From the NCBI GenBank assembly GCA_948099385.1, contig CANUEZ040000165.1:1624501-1688500 (forward strand): a DNA stretch of 64,000 nucleotides, written 5' to 3'. Made by a program: the position numbers and the translations under genes. Position 1 is the first letter of the stretch. Every line of letters starts with the position of its first letter. This document shows positions 43,723 through 54,089 of this stretch, in pieces. This stretch comes from Fasciola hepatica. Lineage: Eukaryota > Platyhelminthes > Trematoda > Plagiorchiida > Fasciolidae. The notes under the pieces are model-generated. The model made no database searches, was not told where the DNA came from, and saw only the letters and a program-made list of their open reading frames with translations.

Positions 43723-46403
43723 TGTGCAGCCATATACTAGTGCGGCCGGTGTTGTGTGTAATTTCTACCTAACGGTACTACGCAGGCTTAAGTGTGCTGA
43801 TGGTAGTATTTCACACCAAAGGGGGTTACCATTCGCTCGAAGGGTGCTTTTAATTGCCGGTGGAAAAGCTCAACCATGCCATCGGTCTGAGGGTGGTAAG
43901 CTGTCGCCCTGGCGTGTTGGCAACCAAGCGTAGCGAGTACACTGCCGAAAGGGCCGTCAAAGTGTGGACCACAATCGATGGTCACTATTGCTGGGCGACC
44001 GAAATGACTAACTTAACCGGTCAGAAAAGCTTTCGTGGCCTCTTCCGACTTTCGAACGAGAAATAGGAATGGCCTGCGGCCAGCAAGTAAAACCGTCCAC
44101 GCATGTGAGTATGTAAACGTGCCTAAGCGAAGGTGGGAGTGGTCCCACGAGGTCGACATGCACATGATAGAAAAGTGTGTCAGGTTCTGGGAAACTGGCT
44201 AGCGCCGCCATAGTGCGCCTATGGGTCTTAACACGTTGGCACTGCGGGCCAGCGCGAGCCCATTGACGGACATCTCGTTTGACATCGTGCCAAACAAAAC
44301 GCTTAGTTATCAGTTCCACCGAGGCAGTCACACCCGGATGAGCCAGATTATGGAGTGTCAGGAACGTAGGATAACGGTGGGCAGCAGAAACTACTGGCCC
44401 AGGGCGACCTTGCGCTATATCGCACACGATGGTATTCTGGGAAGTTGGGATAGGGACTGCGGATAAGCTCAAAGGACCGTCTTGTCGAAGTTGTTCGATG
44501 TTAGGGTCCATAGTTTGGGCCTCTGCCATTGCGTCCAAGTTGACGTTAGGCGTCTGTGACAGACTTAGTTGATATACGCGCGATAAGGCGTCGGCGACGG
44601 GATTCAATACCCAGAGACGTGTCGTGTGTCCACAGTAAACTGTAAGACAAAGTCTAAGTGGCGAATCTTGCGTGGTGAGTATCGATCCGAAGCTGACTTT
44701 AGTGCGTAAACCAAAGGCCTGTGGTCTGTATACACCGTAAACGAACGATCTTCGAGTGCATGTCGAAATTGACGGATTCCCAAGTGGATGGATAATAACT
44801 TCCTACCAAATGTGCTGTACTTAGATTCGGCAGGTTGTAGGCCCTTGGAGCAGGATGCTTAAGGTTGCCAAGAATCGTCTACGAACTGTTGCAGTACTGC
44901 TCCAACCACTGTGTCCGAGGCATCCGTCACCACCGAAATAGGGGCCAAAGGGCCGTGGTGGGTAGGGAGTGTTGTGTTGGCGACAGCATCTTCGACCAAG
45001 GCGAATGCGACTTGTGCCGTGTCGGGAAACACGAACTTCCGCTTTCCTCCACGCAGCAGGTCGATGGGGGGTTGCATCATTTCCGCACAGTGAGGAGTAA
45101 ATCAGCTGCAGACGTTCACCAGGCTGACGCAGCTGGCGAAAAGATTGGGGTTCAGGATGGTCGCGAATGGCGGAAATTTTATCTGACAGAGAGCGGATAC
45201 CCGAAGATGAAATAGAATGTCCCTTGAAGGTGATATCAGACCGGTCTACTTCGCATTTCGCGACATCGATCGTAACGCCGTACTGGCCAAGGCGTTCAAA
45301 GGGTGCTCGTAAGTGTGCGGCGTGCTCTTGCTCTGAAGAACTAGCCACCAAAAATCATCTAGGTATACGTAGACATTTTCCAAACCACGAGTTGCCTCGT
45401 GCATGAACCGCTGAAATATCTGGGCTGCATCGCTGAGTCCAAACGGCATTTGCAGAAACTCATCAGCCCGAAAGACGAAGTGACGGCAGTTTTAGGGATA
45501 TCGGCCCCTGCTACCGGGATCTGGTTGTACGCATGAACTAAACCGATACGGTTGAAGACGGAGCAACCTAACAAAGACGAAGTAAGGTCCTGTATATAAG
45601 GAATCGGGTATCGGTCAGGGACGGTGACCTTGTTATGTGCTGTGTAATCACCACAGGGTCGCCAGTCGCCACTAGACTTAGGGACCACATGAAGAGGAGA
45701 AGCTCAGGGGCTACTAGAAGGGCGTATTATACCCAGTACTAGCACGTGTTCGAATTCAGCCTGTGCAACAGGAAGCTTGTCTGGTGCTAACCGACACGGC
45801 CTACTGAACACTGGGGGTCCCTTAGTATCGATATAGCGAGTGACATGGTGGTTACTGCTGGGAGAGGCCTGGCCTGCCGAAACATGGTCGGGTAGGCGGC
45901 GATTAGTTTGCCATAGGGTTGGTTTGCCGGTGGTTGGACGTAAAAAGGCGTGAAGTGATTCACTGGCGCATTATAACCCGCGACAGCGAGAGTGGTTCAA
46001 CGATCCAACAATCTGCGGCGCGGTGCATCAACTAACAAGTCAAAGTAATGTAGGATGTCAATACCTAGAACTGGGTACGGGACGTTGGCGATGATGAATA
46101 CCCAGCAAAAACACTCCTTAAACCCAAGTTTAAGGTGAGCGACCACTGGCCGAACGTTGGGATGGCCTTGCCATTGGCAGCGCGCAGTGCTTGGGCCTGT
46201 GGTGTGCTACTGTCACCTTTCGGTCGGGAGAGGACGCTCACTTCGGCACCGGTATCTACAAGGAATAGGTTATTTGAAATGATGTCACTTACGTTCAAAA
46301 GACGACTGTTGGTCTGATACCCGGCCTCGTGGGTCGCCACCACGGGCCTGGGGTTTAGTTTGCCTGATGAGCACCGGGAAACGTACACCCTGGTTCTCGT
46401 CAT
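43723..46403 (-). pseudogene. Gypsy-2 pol: protease, RT, RNase H, integrase (decayed)
   Basis: Protease: FLVDTGAEVSVLSRP with intact DTG (about 46,255), AANGKAIPTFGQ. RT: DWRPCGDYTAHNKVTVPDRY, FNRIGLVHAYNQIPVAG, MPFGLSDAAQIFQRFM and the catalytic YLDD near 45,360. RNase H: VVTDASDTVVGAVLQQFVDD. Integrase: VADALSRVYQL, QWARAGPQCQRVKTH, HVHVDLVGPLPP (first catalytic D present), TIDCGPHFDG (second D), TAYHPQTDGMVELFHRQLKA (E present), then PAALVYGCT before the SINE-like insert. Several frameshifts and stops separate these blocks. It is a different family from Gypsy-1, with clearly diverged protein sequence. Confidence 0.88.
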
Positions 46404-46589
46404 CTGGCTCCCTCATTGGAGCGACTGTGGTGTTTACAATACTCTTCTTTTGAAGAGCCGAAATGTCGCCACAAGGACGGACTATAGAGCTTAGGTGAGC
46501 GTGCACGGTGCCGCCCCTGTGACTCACTTCTTCTTACTGCTAGGCGTTGCAGGCCCACGTCATCTCTGGACAAAACTGACGCGAGGTCG

Positions 46590-47152
46590 TTAGATGTTGG
46601 CAAGACAGGCACCGTTGTGACGGAGGACCTGATTAATCCAGCTACAGCGGGGTTGTATCGCAACAATGTCATCAGCTACCGCTGCAGTTTCCCCCAGCGA
46701 CCATTTGCGCGTGGCACTTGGTAAAACTGGAATGTTATGAGGCAAGCGCTGCAGCCAAATTTCCTTTAAGAGCGGGTCCTCACCTGCCGTTGGTCCCCTC
46801 AAGCACTGCATCTGGCGCAGTAGTTTGGAGGGCTTCCTGCTTCTGATCTCAACGTTTTGAAGTTGTTGCATACGTTGGTCCTCCGTTGGGATCGTGCGAG
46901 AAACGGCGGCCCCCTTCAAAGCCTCGTAGTTTCGGGAGGAGATTATCACGTCCCTTACTTGCACTGTGACCTCCGGCGGAGACGGCCCGCTATCCATCTG
47001 AAACGCATGGCGCCACTGGCCACACTGCAGTTTTCGAATTTTAACTCGACCAGGGTCAACCAGAGTTCAGGATCAGCAGGTGTGAATGCCTGTATGTGCA
47101 TCGTAATCGCCCCCGAATTGGGGTCTGAGCAGTGTTTCCGTTCAGCAGACAT
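46590..47152 (-). pseudogene. Gypsy-2 gag
   Basis: Two frames joined by a shift near 46,990. The first gives IQAFTPADPELWLTLVELKF, the usual start of flatworm Gypsy gag (compare AFIPHDPEVWFAALELQF in Gypsy-1). The second gives PPEVTVQVRDVIIS, YEALKGAAVSRTIPTEDQRM, LKEIWLQRLPHNIPVL and WSLGETAAVADDIVAI. It is the capsid-like part; the zinc-binding end follows toward 46,400 in broken frames. Confidence 0.8.
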
Positions 47153-47160
47153 CCATTAAT

Positions 47161-47412
47161 TTATCGGATACAGATGGTAAAAGAATTCGTTGTCCAATGG
47201 GTGATATAATCGTCAGGAAAACAAAAAACACGAAAAACTAGACACCAAAAATATGTATAGACAGAAAACATTATTTGGTAAACCGACCAAAAAGTCAACT
47301 GATAGGAAAACAGTAAAACGCACGAAAACATATGCAGACGGGACCTTCAACAGTAGAAAACAAGGAAACTCACGTGACCTGGGGATCACCTCGGGCTCAC
47401 TAATTGCAAGGT
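47161..47412 (-). other. Gypsy-2 leader with primer-binding site
   Basis: Untranslated leader between the 5' LTR and gag. On the minus strand TTAGTGAGCCCGAGG near 47,404-47,390 resembles the TTGGTGAGCCC that follows the Gypsy-1 5' LTR, so it is probably the primer-binding site. The primer tRNA was not identified. Confidence 0.45.
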
Positions 47413-47711
47413 TGGTTAGAACCTACTTCACGGTTTCTTTGGTAAACGCGTGCTTCAGTCCCTTGTACTGCGGGGACCACTTGTAAGTTGTTGTTATGCT
47501 CGGCACTATACGAATGTATTAACCAAAACGGCATTCTCCACTACCCGTGCGAACGAGAAGGCAATTGGGAGAGAAAGTTGCTAGCGTGTATTTGGGAGCG
47601 TGCGTGAGAACGTGTGCAAGTGCAACGGTCAAATGGCAACCCGCTTGGCAGTCAGCGTTTAGTTAAACAATAAACGTGTTAAAGTTGCGAACGAAGATGG
47701 CCATCGCTACA
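47413..47711 (-). repeat. Gypsy-2 5' LTR
   Basis: About 299 bp and intact. It corresponds to the split copy at 32,757-32,974 plus 37,946-38,038. On the minus strand it starts TGTAGCGATGG. The inner edge may extend a few bases to 47,405. Confidence 0.85.
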
Positions 47712-48041
47712 GAGTATTGAGAATGAGAAATAGACGAACATGAAGAAATAGTTAGCGCACTAAGCCCGAGGCATCTTGAAAAGAAGCTGAGCCCTAAGTG
47801 GGACGATCTATTTACAGAAGTGGAAAACCGGGGACTATAGAGGAGGTATAGTTTACTCCAGGCTTTTCACTATCCTGTGTCCGCGCCTACTACCTGTGGC
47901 ACCAAATGTGGTGGAACGCTAAAGTCTTGGTGGTCTCTCTCACGGGTTGTTGGAAGAGAGCTTTTTCTACCTCTTTACTCGGCCAACTGAAGGAACTAAT
48001 CCACTCGAGTCACCAAACTTGGAGAAATTAAAAAGTCGCAA
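47712..48041. other. No recognisable feature
   Basis: Flank of Gypsy-2 with short frames only. If the outer insertion split the LINE A-like ORF2 that ends at 32,756, its continuation should lie here, but I could not recognise it. Confidence 0.35.
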
Positions 48042-48670
48042 TTCAGTTCAGTTCAGTTCAGCTTGCACAGCACGGGTAATAGCCACTGCCAACCGAGCAT
48101 CCAGAATTCCTTCGATGGTAAGCACACCGGTTATGCACCCACCACTGCACAGTGTATTTCGTCGAGTCCCCGCTAAAAATGAGAAGGAAAAGGAAAACCC
48201 CATCACACATCAACTGCGAGGGACACTGTGTACTATGAGCGTCCACTGAGACAGCAGGCAAGAGAAAAACGTCAACTAGAACACACCCCAGAATAACCAT
48301 GGTGTTATCAGTCGTCCATCTAGTTAACGTACTCAACGTTCACTGCAAAGAAATATTTCGTGTTACTTGTGATCTAGGAAATCTTCGATGGATTGGACGG
48401 CCTGCAGGTCTATCATCCCACCAGGCAGACTGTTCCAACTATTCTCTACTCTGTTGTTAAAGAAGTGTGTGCTAGTCATCAACCTGGCTCGAACTTACGT
48501 CAGCTTCTTTTCATGTCTCCTTGTTCTGGAATCTAAAGCCACTTGGAATAGACCATCTGGTCTAAGGCCAGAAAAACCCTTCATTAACTTGAACGTTTCC
48601 ATGAGATCCCCTCGACGTCCCCTTCTTTCCAACGAGAAGAGGCTCAGATCACAGTCTCTGTGTGTACGGA
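48042..48670 (-). mobile_element. LINE A 3' fragment
   Basis: Begins with (TTCAG)n, then the LINE A terminal sequence (GCACAGCACGGGTAATAGCC, CCAGAATTCCTTCGATGG, TGCACCCACCACTGC), the rest of the 3' UTR, and the last 100 or so codons of ORF2 on the minus strand (48,388-48,667; equivalents at 59,607-59,909 and 52,737-53,018). It is 5'-truncated at about 48,670 and moderately diverged from the intact copy. Confidence 0.85.
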
Positions 48671-49016
48671 AAATAAAAGATGTCTGGTGCGTTCATGCAA
48701 AACAGGATCACCAGCAAGCAAACTCAGAGCTGTGAGCCAAGCAGTACGCATAAACGTAAACCACAAAGGGCAGCCCACCCTCTTTGGAGACTGAAGGAAG
48801 CAGACCGTCCGCCTGGTATGGTATCACCCTGGTTAATAGGCGTCAAAGCTTACCAGCCCCCCCCCCCCCCCCAGCAGTCTGTTTGCTCTCTAGCCCCCCA
48901 ATATCTTCAGCTCCTAACTCCACGGGACCTCCTTTCTACCCTGAACCCTCCATCTTTCCCACTCCTCAAACCCAAAATCAGTTGTCTCCGACTGTTCTGC
49001 AACAAGTCCTGAACAT

Positions 49017-50199
49017 GTGCTCAAGTGTTTTTACAGCAATTGCCTGAATGTGCTGAGTAAGACCTCGGAGCTTCGGCAGCCTGCAGTGGACAAGGAGCCT
49101 CAGACCATTGCTTTCACAGAAACCTGGCTCACCCCTGATATACTTGATGCCGAAATATCCTTTCCGGGATACTTCACAGTAGGGCAGGGCTCCAGCATAG
49201 GTCGTGCTGGCGGGGTTATCATATACTACGGTAATTCTATCCCTCCTCCCACTTTACTGACAACCCCTACCTTTTCATTTATTGATTAATTGTGGGTTGT
49301 GTTTACCCTCTCTAGGACAGAATGCCTACTGCTTGGTGTAGTCTATCATCCTCCCGCATGCAATTCAACTGACAGTCTAGGTCTCATAGACTTATTAGGC
49401 TCCTCAAAAAGATACACAGATTTCGCCCATCTGTTAGTCACTGAGGACTTCAACTCACCCAATATCAACTGGCAAAGAACTGATGCTTCAGATATCACCT
49501 TTGGTAAACCCCTCCTAGATCTTGTACTCAAGAACTCATGGGTGCAAAACGTAAAATGGTCCGACTAGATATTGCACAGGACACGCCCAGTCCCTACCAG
49601 ACCTGGGCATCATCAATGAAAGGTTCCAAATAGATGTGGTGCATTACTTTCCACCCCTCGGCAAAAGTGATCATATTCTCACTGGATTCGATTATATTGT
49701 GAAATGGCCTCCTCTTCCCTCAGAAATCAAAATTGTGCGATCCTCCAAAAGGACTAATTTTGACCAAGTCTGTGCATTTATTCACCCCCAGCTAAATCAA
49801 GCTAACCTGGGTAACTCTGCTGATGAAGTGGCAGAGAATCACAGAGGGTTGAGCTCCTTAGCTGATAGGCTATTTGTCCCTAGAATTCATCTCCCACAGA
49901 CCGGTAAGCAGCCCCTCCCTCGCCCCATTGGGCGCATTCTAGACGAACGCACACGCCTCTTTGCTGGATATACAGCCACAGGCCTTGCCCGTGATGCAGA
50001 AAACTTCAGGACTATAAGCAACATATGCAAAGACAAGGTTAGGTCCTGTCAAAATGCAATTCAACGATTTGTGCCAGATCGAGCACGGACCAATAAGGCA
50101 CTCTCCTTTCAGTACATACGCCGTCTAGGGGGCACAGCTCCGACGCCACTATCTCTCAAAGATAGTGTCGGATCTCCAATCACTTCCCCAACCAAGTAG
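49017..50199 (+). pseudogene. LINE B endonuclease domain and linker
   Basis: Blocks in order: SKTSELRQPAVDKEPQTIAF, TETWLTPDILDAEISFPGY, RAGGVIIYYGNS, then an in-frame stop at 49,289, LLLGVVYHPPACNS, LLVTEDFNSPNINW (GDFN replaced by EDFN), LLDLVLKNSW, then a shift to PLGKSDHILTGFDY (the SDH motif). The linker continues to 50,199. Confidence 0.82.
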
Positions 50200-50312
50200 C
50201 CGAGGCCTTCAGCCCCTACTTTCGTACAGATTTAGCTCCATTCCCATATCATCCCACCCTATCATGCACCCGATATCTCTAATCAGTACACTTAACCACG
50301 TTACTATTCCCA

Positions 50313-51706
50313 TTGGTGCAGTCGCACAAGGTTTCCCACGGCTCAACCAATACTGCTCCATGGGTCCCGACTTACTCCACCCCCGTATTCCCAAAGAAAC
50401 CGCAGACACATCAGCTGCTCCTTATGCCTCTTCTTCGGCGATGTGTTGGCGATGGAGTTTTCCCCGGCAGGTTTAAGAAGGGTAGTAGACGTCTTGCCTT
50501 TAGTTACATACCCAAAAGTCTAACTAGCATCACCAGCAAGATCTTTGAGCGAATTCTTAGGAGTGAGGTTCTTTCCCATCTGCATAGAAATAGGATCCTC
50601 TCCTCGTCCCAACATCGGTTTCTTCCTGGCAGATCATGCGTCACCAATATGCTTACTGCCATGGATAGTCTAACGAAAGCCTATGATGGTGGCCAGCTCT
50701 CATACGCTGTATTCATCGATTTTGCTAAGACCTTCGACAAGGTCCTCCATGACCCCCTTCTTCATGAGATGCAAACGTACGGGACTACAGGCTCCATGTT
50801 GGCCACCTTACGCAGCTTCCTTACCGACCGCACCTTTGCGGTTAAGGTGGGGAACTTTTTGTCTCAACCCTCTCCAGTAACAACTGGGGTCCCCGAAGGG
50901 TCGGTTATAGATCCTCTTCTTTTCCTGATCCATATCAACGATCTTCCGACAGCCATTCCTGCGGGCATTGTCATGTACGCAGATGATGTAACCCTCTAGA
51001 GTTCAAGCGTTGAAAACCTGCAAATTGCAGTTTATGAAACAAAACGCTGGTCCGAGGATTGGAACCTTCCAGTAATGATGACAAATGCGTGAGCATGTCT
51101 TTCGGCAGAGAGACTGGTCACACGTTTTCCATTGACGAAGCAACCAAGCTGCCAAGGGTTGACTGACACAAAATACCCGATTTTTTGTTAGACAGTAACT
51201 TGTCCTTCTCTCATCATCACCAACTTGCGAGCAAGTCTGCCTTTTGAGTCCTAAACATGATTCAAAGGTCCTACCCGCGCATGTCTAAGGATGATTTCCC
51301 CATAATTTTCGGCACGTATATCCGACCTCTGCTGGAGTACCTTAGTCAGATAGTGCACTCTGGTCTTGCCCGAGACCGTGAGATCCTAGAAGGAGTTCAG
51401 GGGGCCTCCACCAAGGCAGTAAGGGGTCTATCCCATCTACCTTATCCCATCCGCCTCTCACTCCTCAACCTCTATCCCCTTGATGTGAGACGCGTAAGAG
51501 GTGATCTGTTTTTGATGTTTCGCCTTCTTGAATCAGGCCAAAGTGATTGCTTCTTCCCTGTCTGTCCAGCCTCTTCTCTCCGTGGTCACAGCAGAAAGGT
51601 ATTCAAACCGAGACCACGCCCTTCACTAAGGATTAACTTTTTTTTAGCTATAGGGTTATTACTAGCCCTTGCCACTATCAGTCCTGTGCAACCAGATGTG
51701 ATTTGA
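50313..51706 (+). pseudogene. LINE B reverse transcriptase
   Basis: RT motifs: PKSLTSITSKIFERILR, SSQHRFLPGRSCVTN, AVFIDFAKTFDKVLHDPLL, TTGVPEGSVIDPLLFLIHIN and the catalytic MYADDVTL (YADD kept). A stop at 50,999 and shifts follow. The thumb and C-terminal part are in the frame 51,257-51,706 (YIRPLLEYLSQIVHSGLARD, SLLNLYPLDVRRVRGDL). It is distinct from LINE A and LINE C in the catalytic context (YADD versus FADD). Confidence 0.85.
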
Positions 51707-51723
51707 CCTGACCTGACCTGAAA

Positions 51724-53093
51724 ATCATTTAGAGTAGACTGCCTCAGAAGTGGAAGGTCGCCGCCTTCAAGGCAATACATAAGAATGCACCTAAGTCGAC
51801 TATGCACAGCTACAGGCCGGTAAGTCTGACTATCACCCTACGTTAAGTCCTTGAGAAGATCATCCGTGCTCACGTCTGCCAGCACTTACTGCAGCACTCC
51901 AATTCTAAGTCCGGCCTAGCATGGATTCCTGAAAAATAGATCTTGTCTCACCAATCTCTTTTGCTTCTTAGATTAAGTAACTCAGCGACTGGACGAAGGT
52001 AAGAAAGTTGAGGTATGCTACTTCGACTTTAGCAAGGCGTTCGACTCCGTTATTCATCGCCTTTTGCTATGCAAGATGAAGACATTTGGTACAGGTGGGC
52101 TAGTGTTTAGGTGGCTGTAGGACTTCCCCTCCCACAGGACGTTTTACGCCAAAGTGGGGGACAGGTGCTCCAGTTTGGTGAATGTCAACAGTGGAGTATC
52201 TCAGGGATCCGTCCTAGGCCCGGTCCTACTCTTGTTATTTAACAATGACCTTGCGTCCCCTCTTCAATCGCCTAGCTTTATTTTTGCGAACGATGTGAAG
52301 ATTGTTGGATCTGAGAGTAGGGCAGACTTGGGCAAGGATATAGGTACCGTCTTGGACTGGACATAGAAATGAGACTTACCTGTGAACGCTGAATAAAGCC
52401 ATCTCTTGCCAAGGGCAAAAGAGAGCCTAACTGTCGCCCGTGGTCAAGGGATGCTCGCCAAAGAAGCAGTCAGCAGGGATAAAGACCTTGGGGTCATCAT
52501 GAACAGTGACTTCAAATGGTCGGAGCAGTGCAACTCTGCCGCGCAGAGGGCCTGTGGGAGCTCTCTGGATTGCGGTCAGCTTCGTCTTGCCGGCAGCCGG
52601 AGGTATTCATACCTATTTACATGGCTATAGTGCGACCTCACTTCGAAGGTAGCGTGCAGGCTTGGTCACCTTTCTGCAAAAAGGACGCTGCCTGTCTAGA
52701 GAAGGTTCAAAGTCTCGCCAGGCGGAGGGGTAACACTTACGAACAGAGACTCTGTGGCCTGAATCTTTTGTCGTTGGAAAGGAGGAGAAGTTGAGGGGAT
52801 CTCATGGAAATGTTTAAGGTAATAAAGGGCTTTTCTGGCCTTAGACCAGATAGTCTGTTCCAAGTGGCTTTAGATGCCAGAACAAGGGGACATGAAAAGA
52901 AGCTGATAAAAGCCCGAGCTAGGTTGATGGTTAGATCGCACTTCTTTAACAACAGAGAAGTGAATAGTTGGAACAGTCTGCCTGGTTGGATGATAGACCT
53001 GCAGACCGTCCAATCCATCGAAGATTACCCAGATCGCAAGTGGTATGAGATATTTCCTCGAAGGGAGCCTCAAGTAGGTCATTTAGGTGGATG
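51724..53093 (+). pseudogene. LINE A ORF2 remnant (+), host of nested insertions
   Basis: A 5'-truncated LINE A copy. RT blocks: LPQKWKVAAFKAIHKNAPKS, VEVCYFDFSKAFDSVIHRLL, GVSQGSVLGPVLLLLFNNDL, FIFANDVKIVGSESRADLG (FADD changed to FAND), KDAACLEKVQSLARR, LMVRSHFFNNREVNSWNSLP, KWYEIFPRREP. Many stops. Its 3' UTR continues on the other side of two later insertions at 59,123-59,276 and 63,820-63,947. Confidence 0.88.
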
Positions 53094-53521
53094 TATAGAA
53101 GACTTTCGAGAGCTGCTGGGGAATGTGTCTCCCATCGGGTCTAGCAGCTAAATACCAGCGTTATCCCCTCCATCGGGCGAATAGAGAAGACACAGGTCGA
53201 TTTATAGATGCAAGGTGTATTCTATATATCGTGGCACCGAAACAGTACCGATACGAGAGATACACCGAACGGAAAACGAAACGAAACGCAACGGCTATGC
53301 AGAAAGCGAACCGCGAGCGCGTACAATCGGCGAACGACCGAAAGCGAAAGTGATTCAAAACGAGGCCGACGGAAACCTCGGAAAAGTCAGTCCAGTAAAA
53401 AGTACGCAACCGGACAACACTATGAGGTCGATGTCAAACGTCGGAAAAGATCGTAGAGAAAATAGATCCAAAATGGAGTGGAGAAAACAGTCATCTTCTC
53501 AGAACAATCGAGGTCAATACA
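53094..53521 (-). repeat. Gypsy-1 (-) 3' LTR
   Basis: 428 bp. On the minus strand TGTATTGACC...TCTTCTATA. Compared with the 5' LTR I see three differences (TGTAT versus TGTAG, GTT versus GTC, AAAGTC versus AACGTC). Confidence 0.92.
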
Positions 53522-54089
53522 GCAGCCCCCGCTAGATAGTGTGGAAAGCTTTCGAAAAATGTCAAGGAGTAGAAGGCATACAGATGATATTTCTACGCGT
53601 AAATGCATGCAAAATACGTGAATGTAGCTGTGCTGTAGGATGCCGACGGGCAAAATCCGTGGTATGCAGTAACCGTAGGATGATGGTCGAGCGTAAACCA
53701 GATCCGTTGCTGGTTACATCGGTTGCGTGAATCATCAGCCAGGTGTGTCACACCAATAACGTCCAGCGTCGGGTAACCGTTAACCAATATGATATCCGGA
53801 AGCCAAATCGGTAGGTTCGTCGATGGCAAGGAACGAGAGCGAATGGGCTGATCCAGAATGTAAACAATGGTGCCGAGATTCTCCAGATTTCGTAGGACCA
53901 GCGAACCGTACCATATGGTGAGTTTCCATGGAAAGAAATGAAACGGAAAACTGGTGTAGCAGCCGCAATGGACTTGACTAGAATACAGTAATAACTAATG
54001 AGGTATGTTAAATCGTGTCGAAACGATAAACACGAAATTTATTACTGCGAAGTGCAGTGGTTAAGATCGTGTTTGACCTAGTCGCGAAA
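53522..54089 (-). other. Gypsy-1 (-) region between pol and 3' LTR
   Basis: Counterpart of 42,428-42,986. Near pol it is almost identical to the + copy; toward the LTR it diverges step by step. It contains the same short frames, changed in many residues. Confidence 0.6.

Larger units (their letters stand above)
32757..47711 (-). mobile_element. Gypsy family-2 element (-) with three nested insertions
   Basis: One LTR retrotransposon of about 5.4 kb, spread over 15 kb because later elements entered it. 5' LTR 47,413-47,711; gag 47,152-46,590; protease about 46,400-46,065; RT about 45,690-45,250; RNase H 45,080-44,859; integrase 44,607-43,723, 43,568-43,403 and 38,938-38,640; 3' LTR 38,038-37,946 plus 32,974-32,757. 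Insertions: LINE C (32,975-37,945), Gypsy-1 (38,939-43,398), SINE-like unit (43,569-43,722). When these are removed the integrase reads through in frame. The outer target duplication may be GAGT (32,753-32,756 and 47,712-47,715), but the low LTR edge is unclear by up to 8 bp. Confidence 0.85.
48671..51720 (+). mobile_element. LINE B (CR1-like), decayed, with (ACCTG)n tail
   Basis: A third LINE family on the plus strand. A Pro/Ser-rich stretch with a 16-C run (48,857-48,872) precedes the endonuclease and RT, and the copy ends in three ACCTG units at about 51,706-51,721. The start is uncertain; the first part (48,671-49,000) may be the end of ORF1 or a leader. Stops and shifts throughout. Confidence 0.75.

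Noticed and set aside
48857..48872. Run of 16 C as a biological signal
   Set aside because: A homopolymer in a decayed LINE. Its length is unreliable in sequencing.
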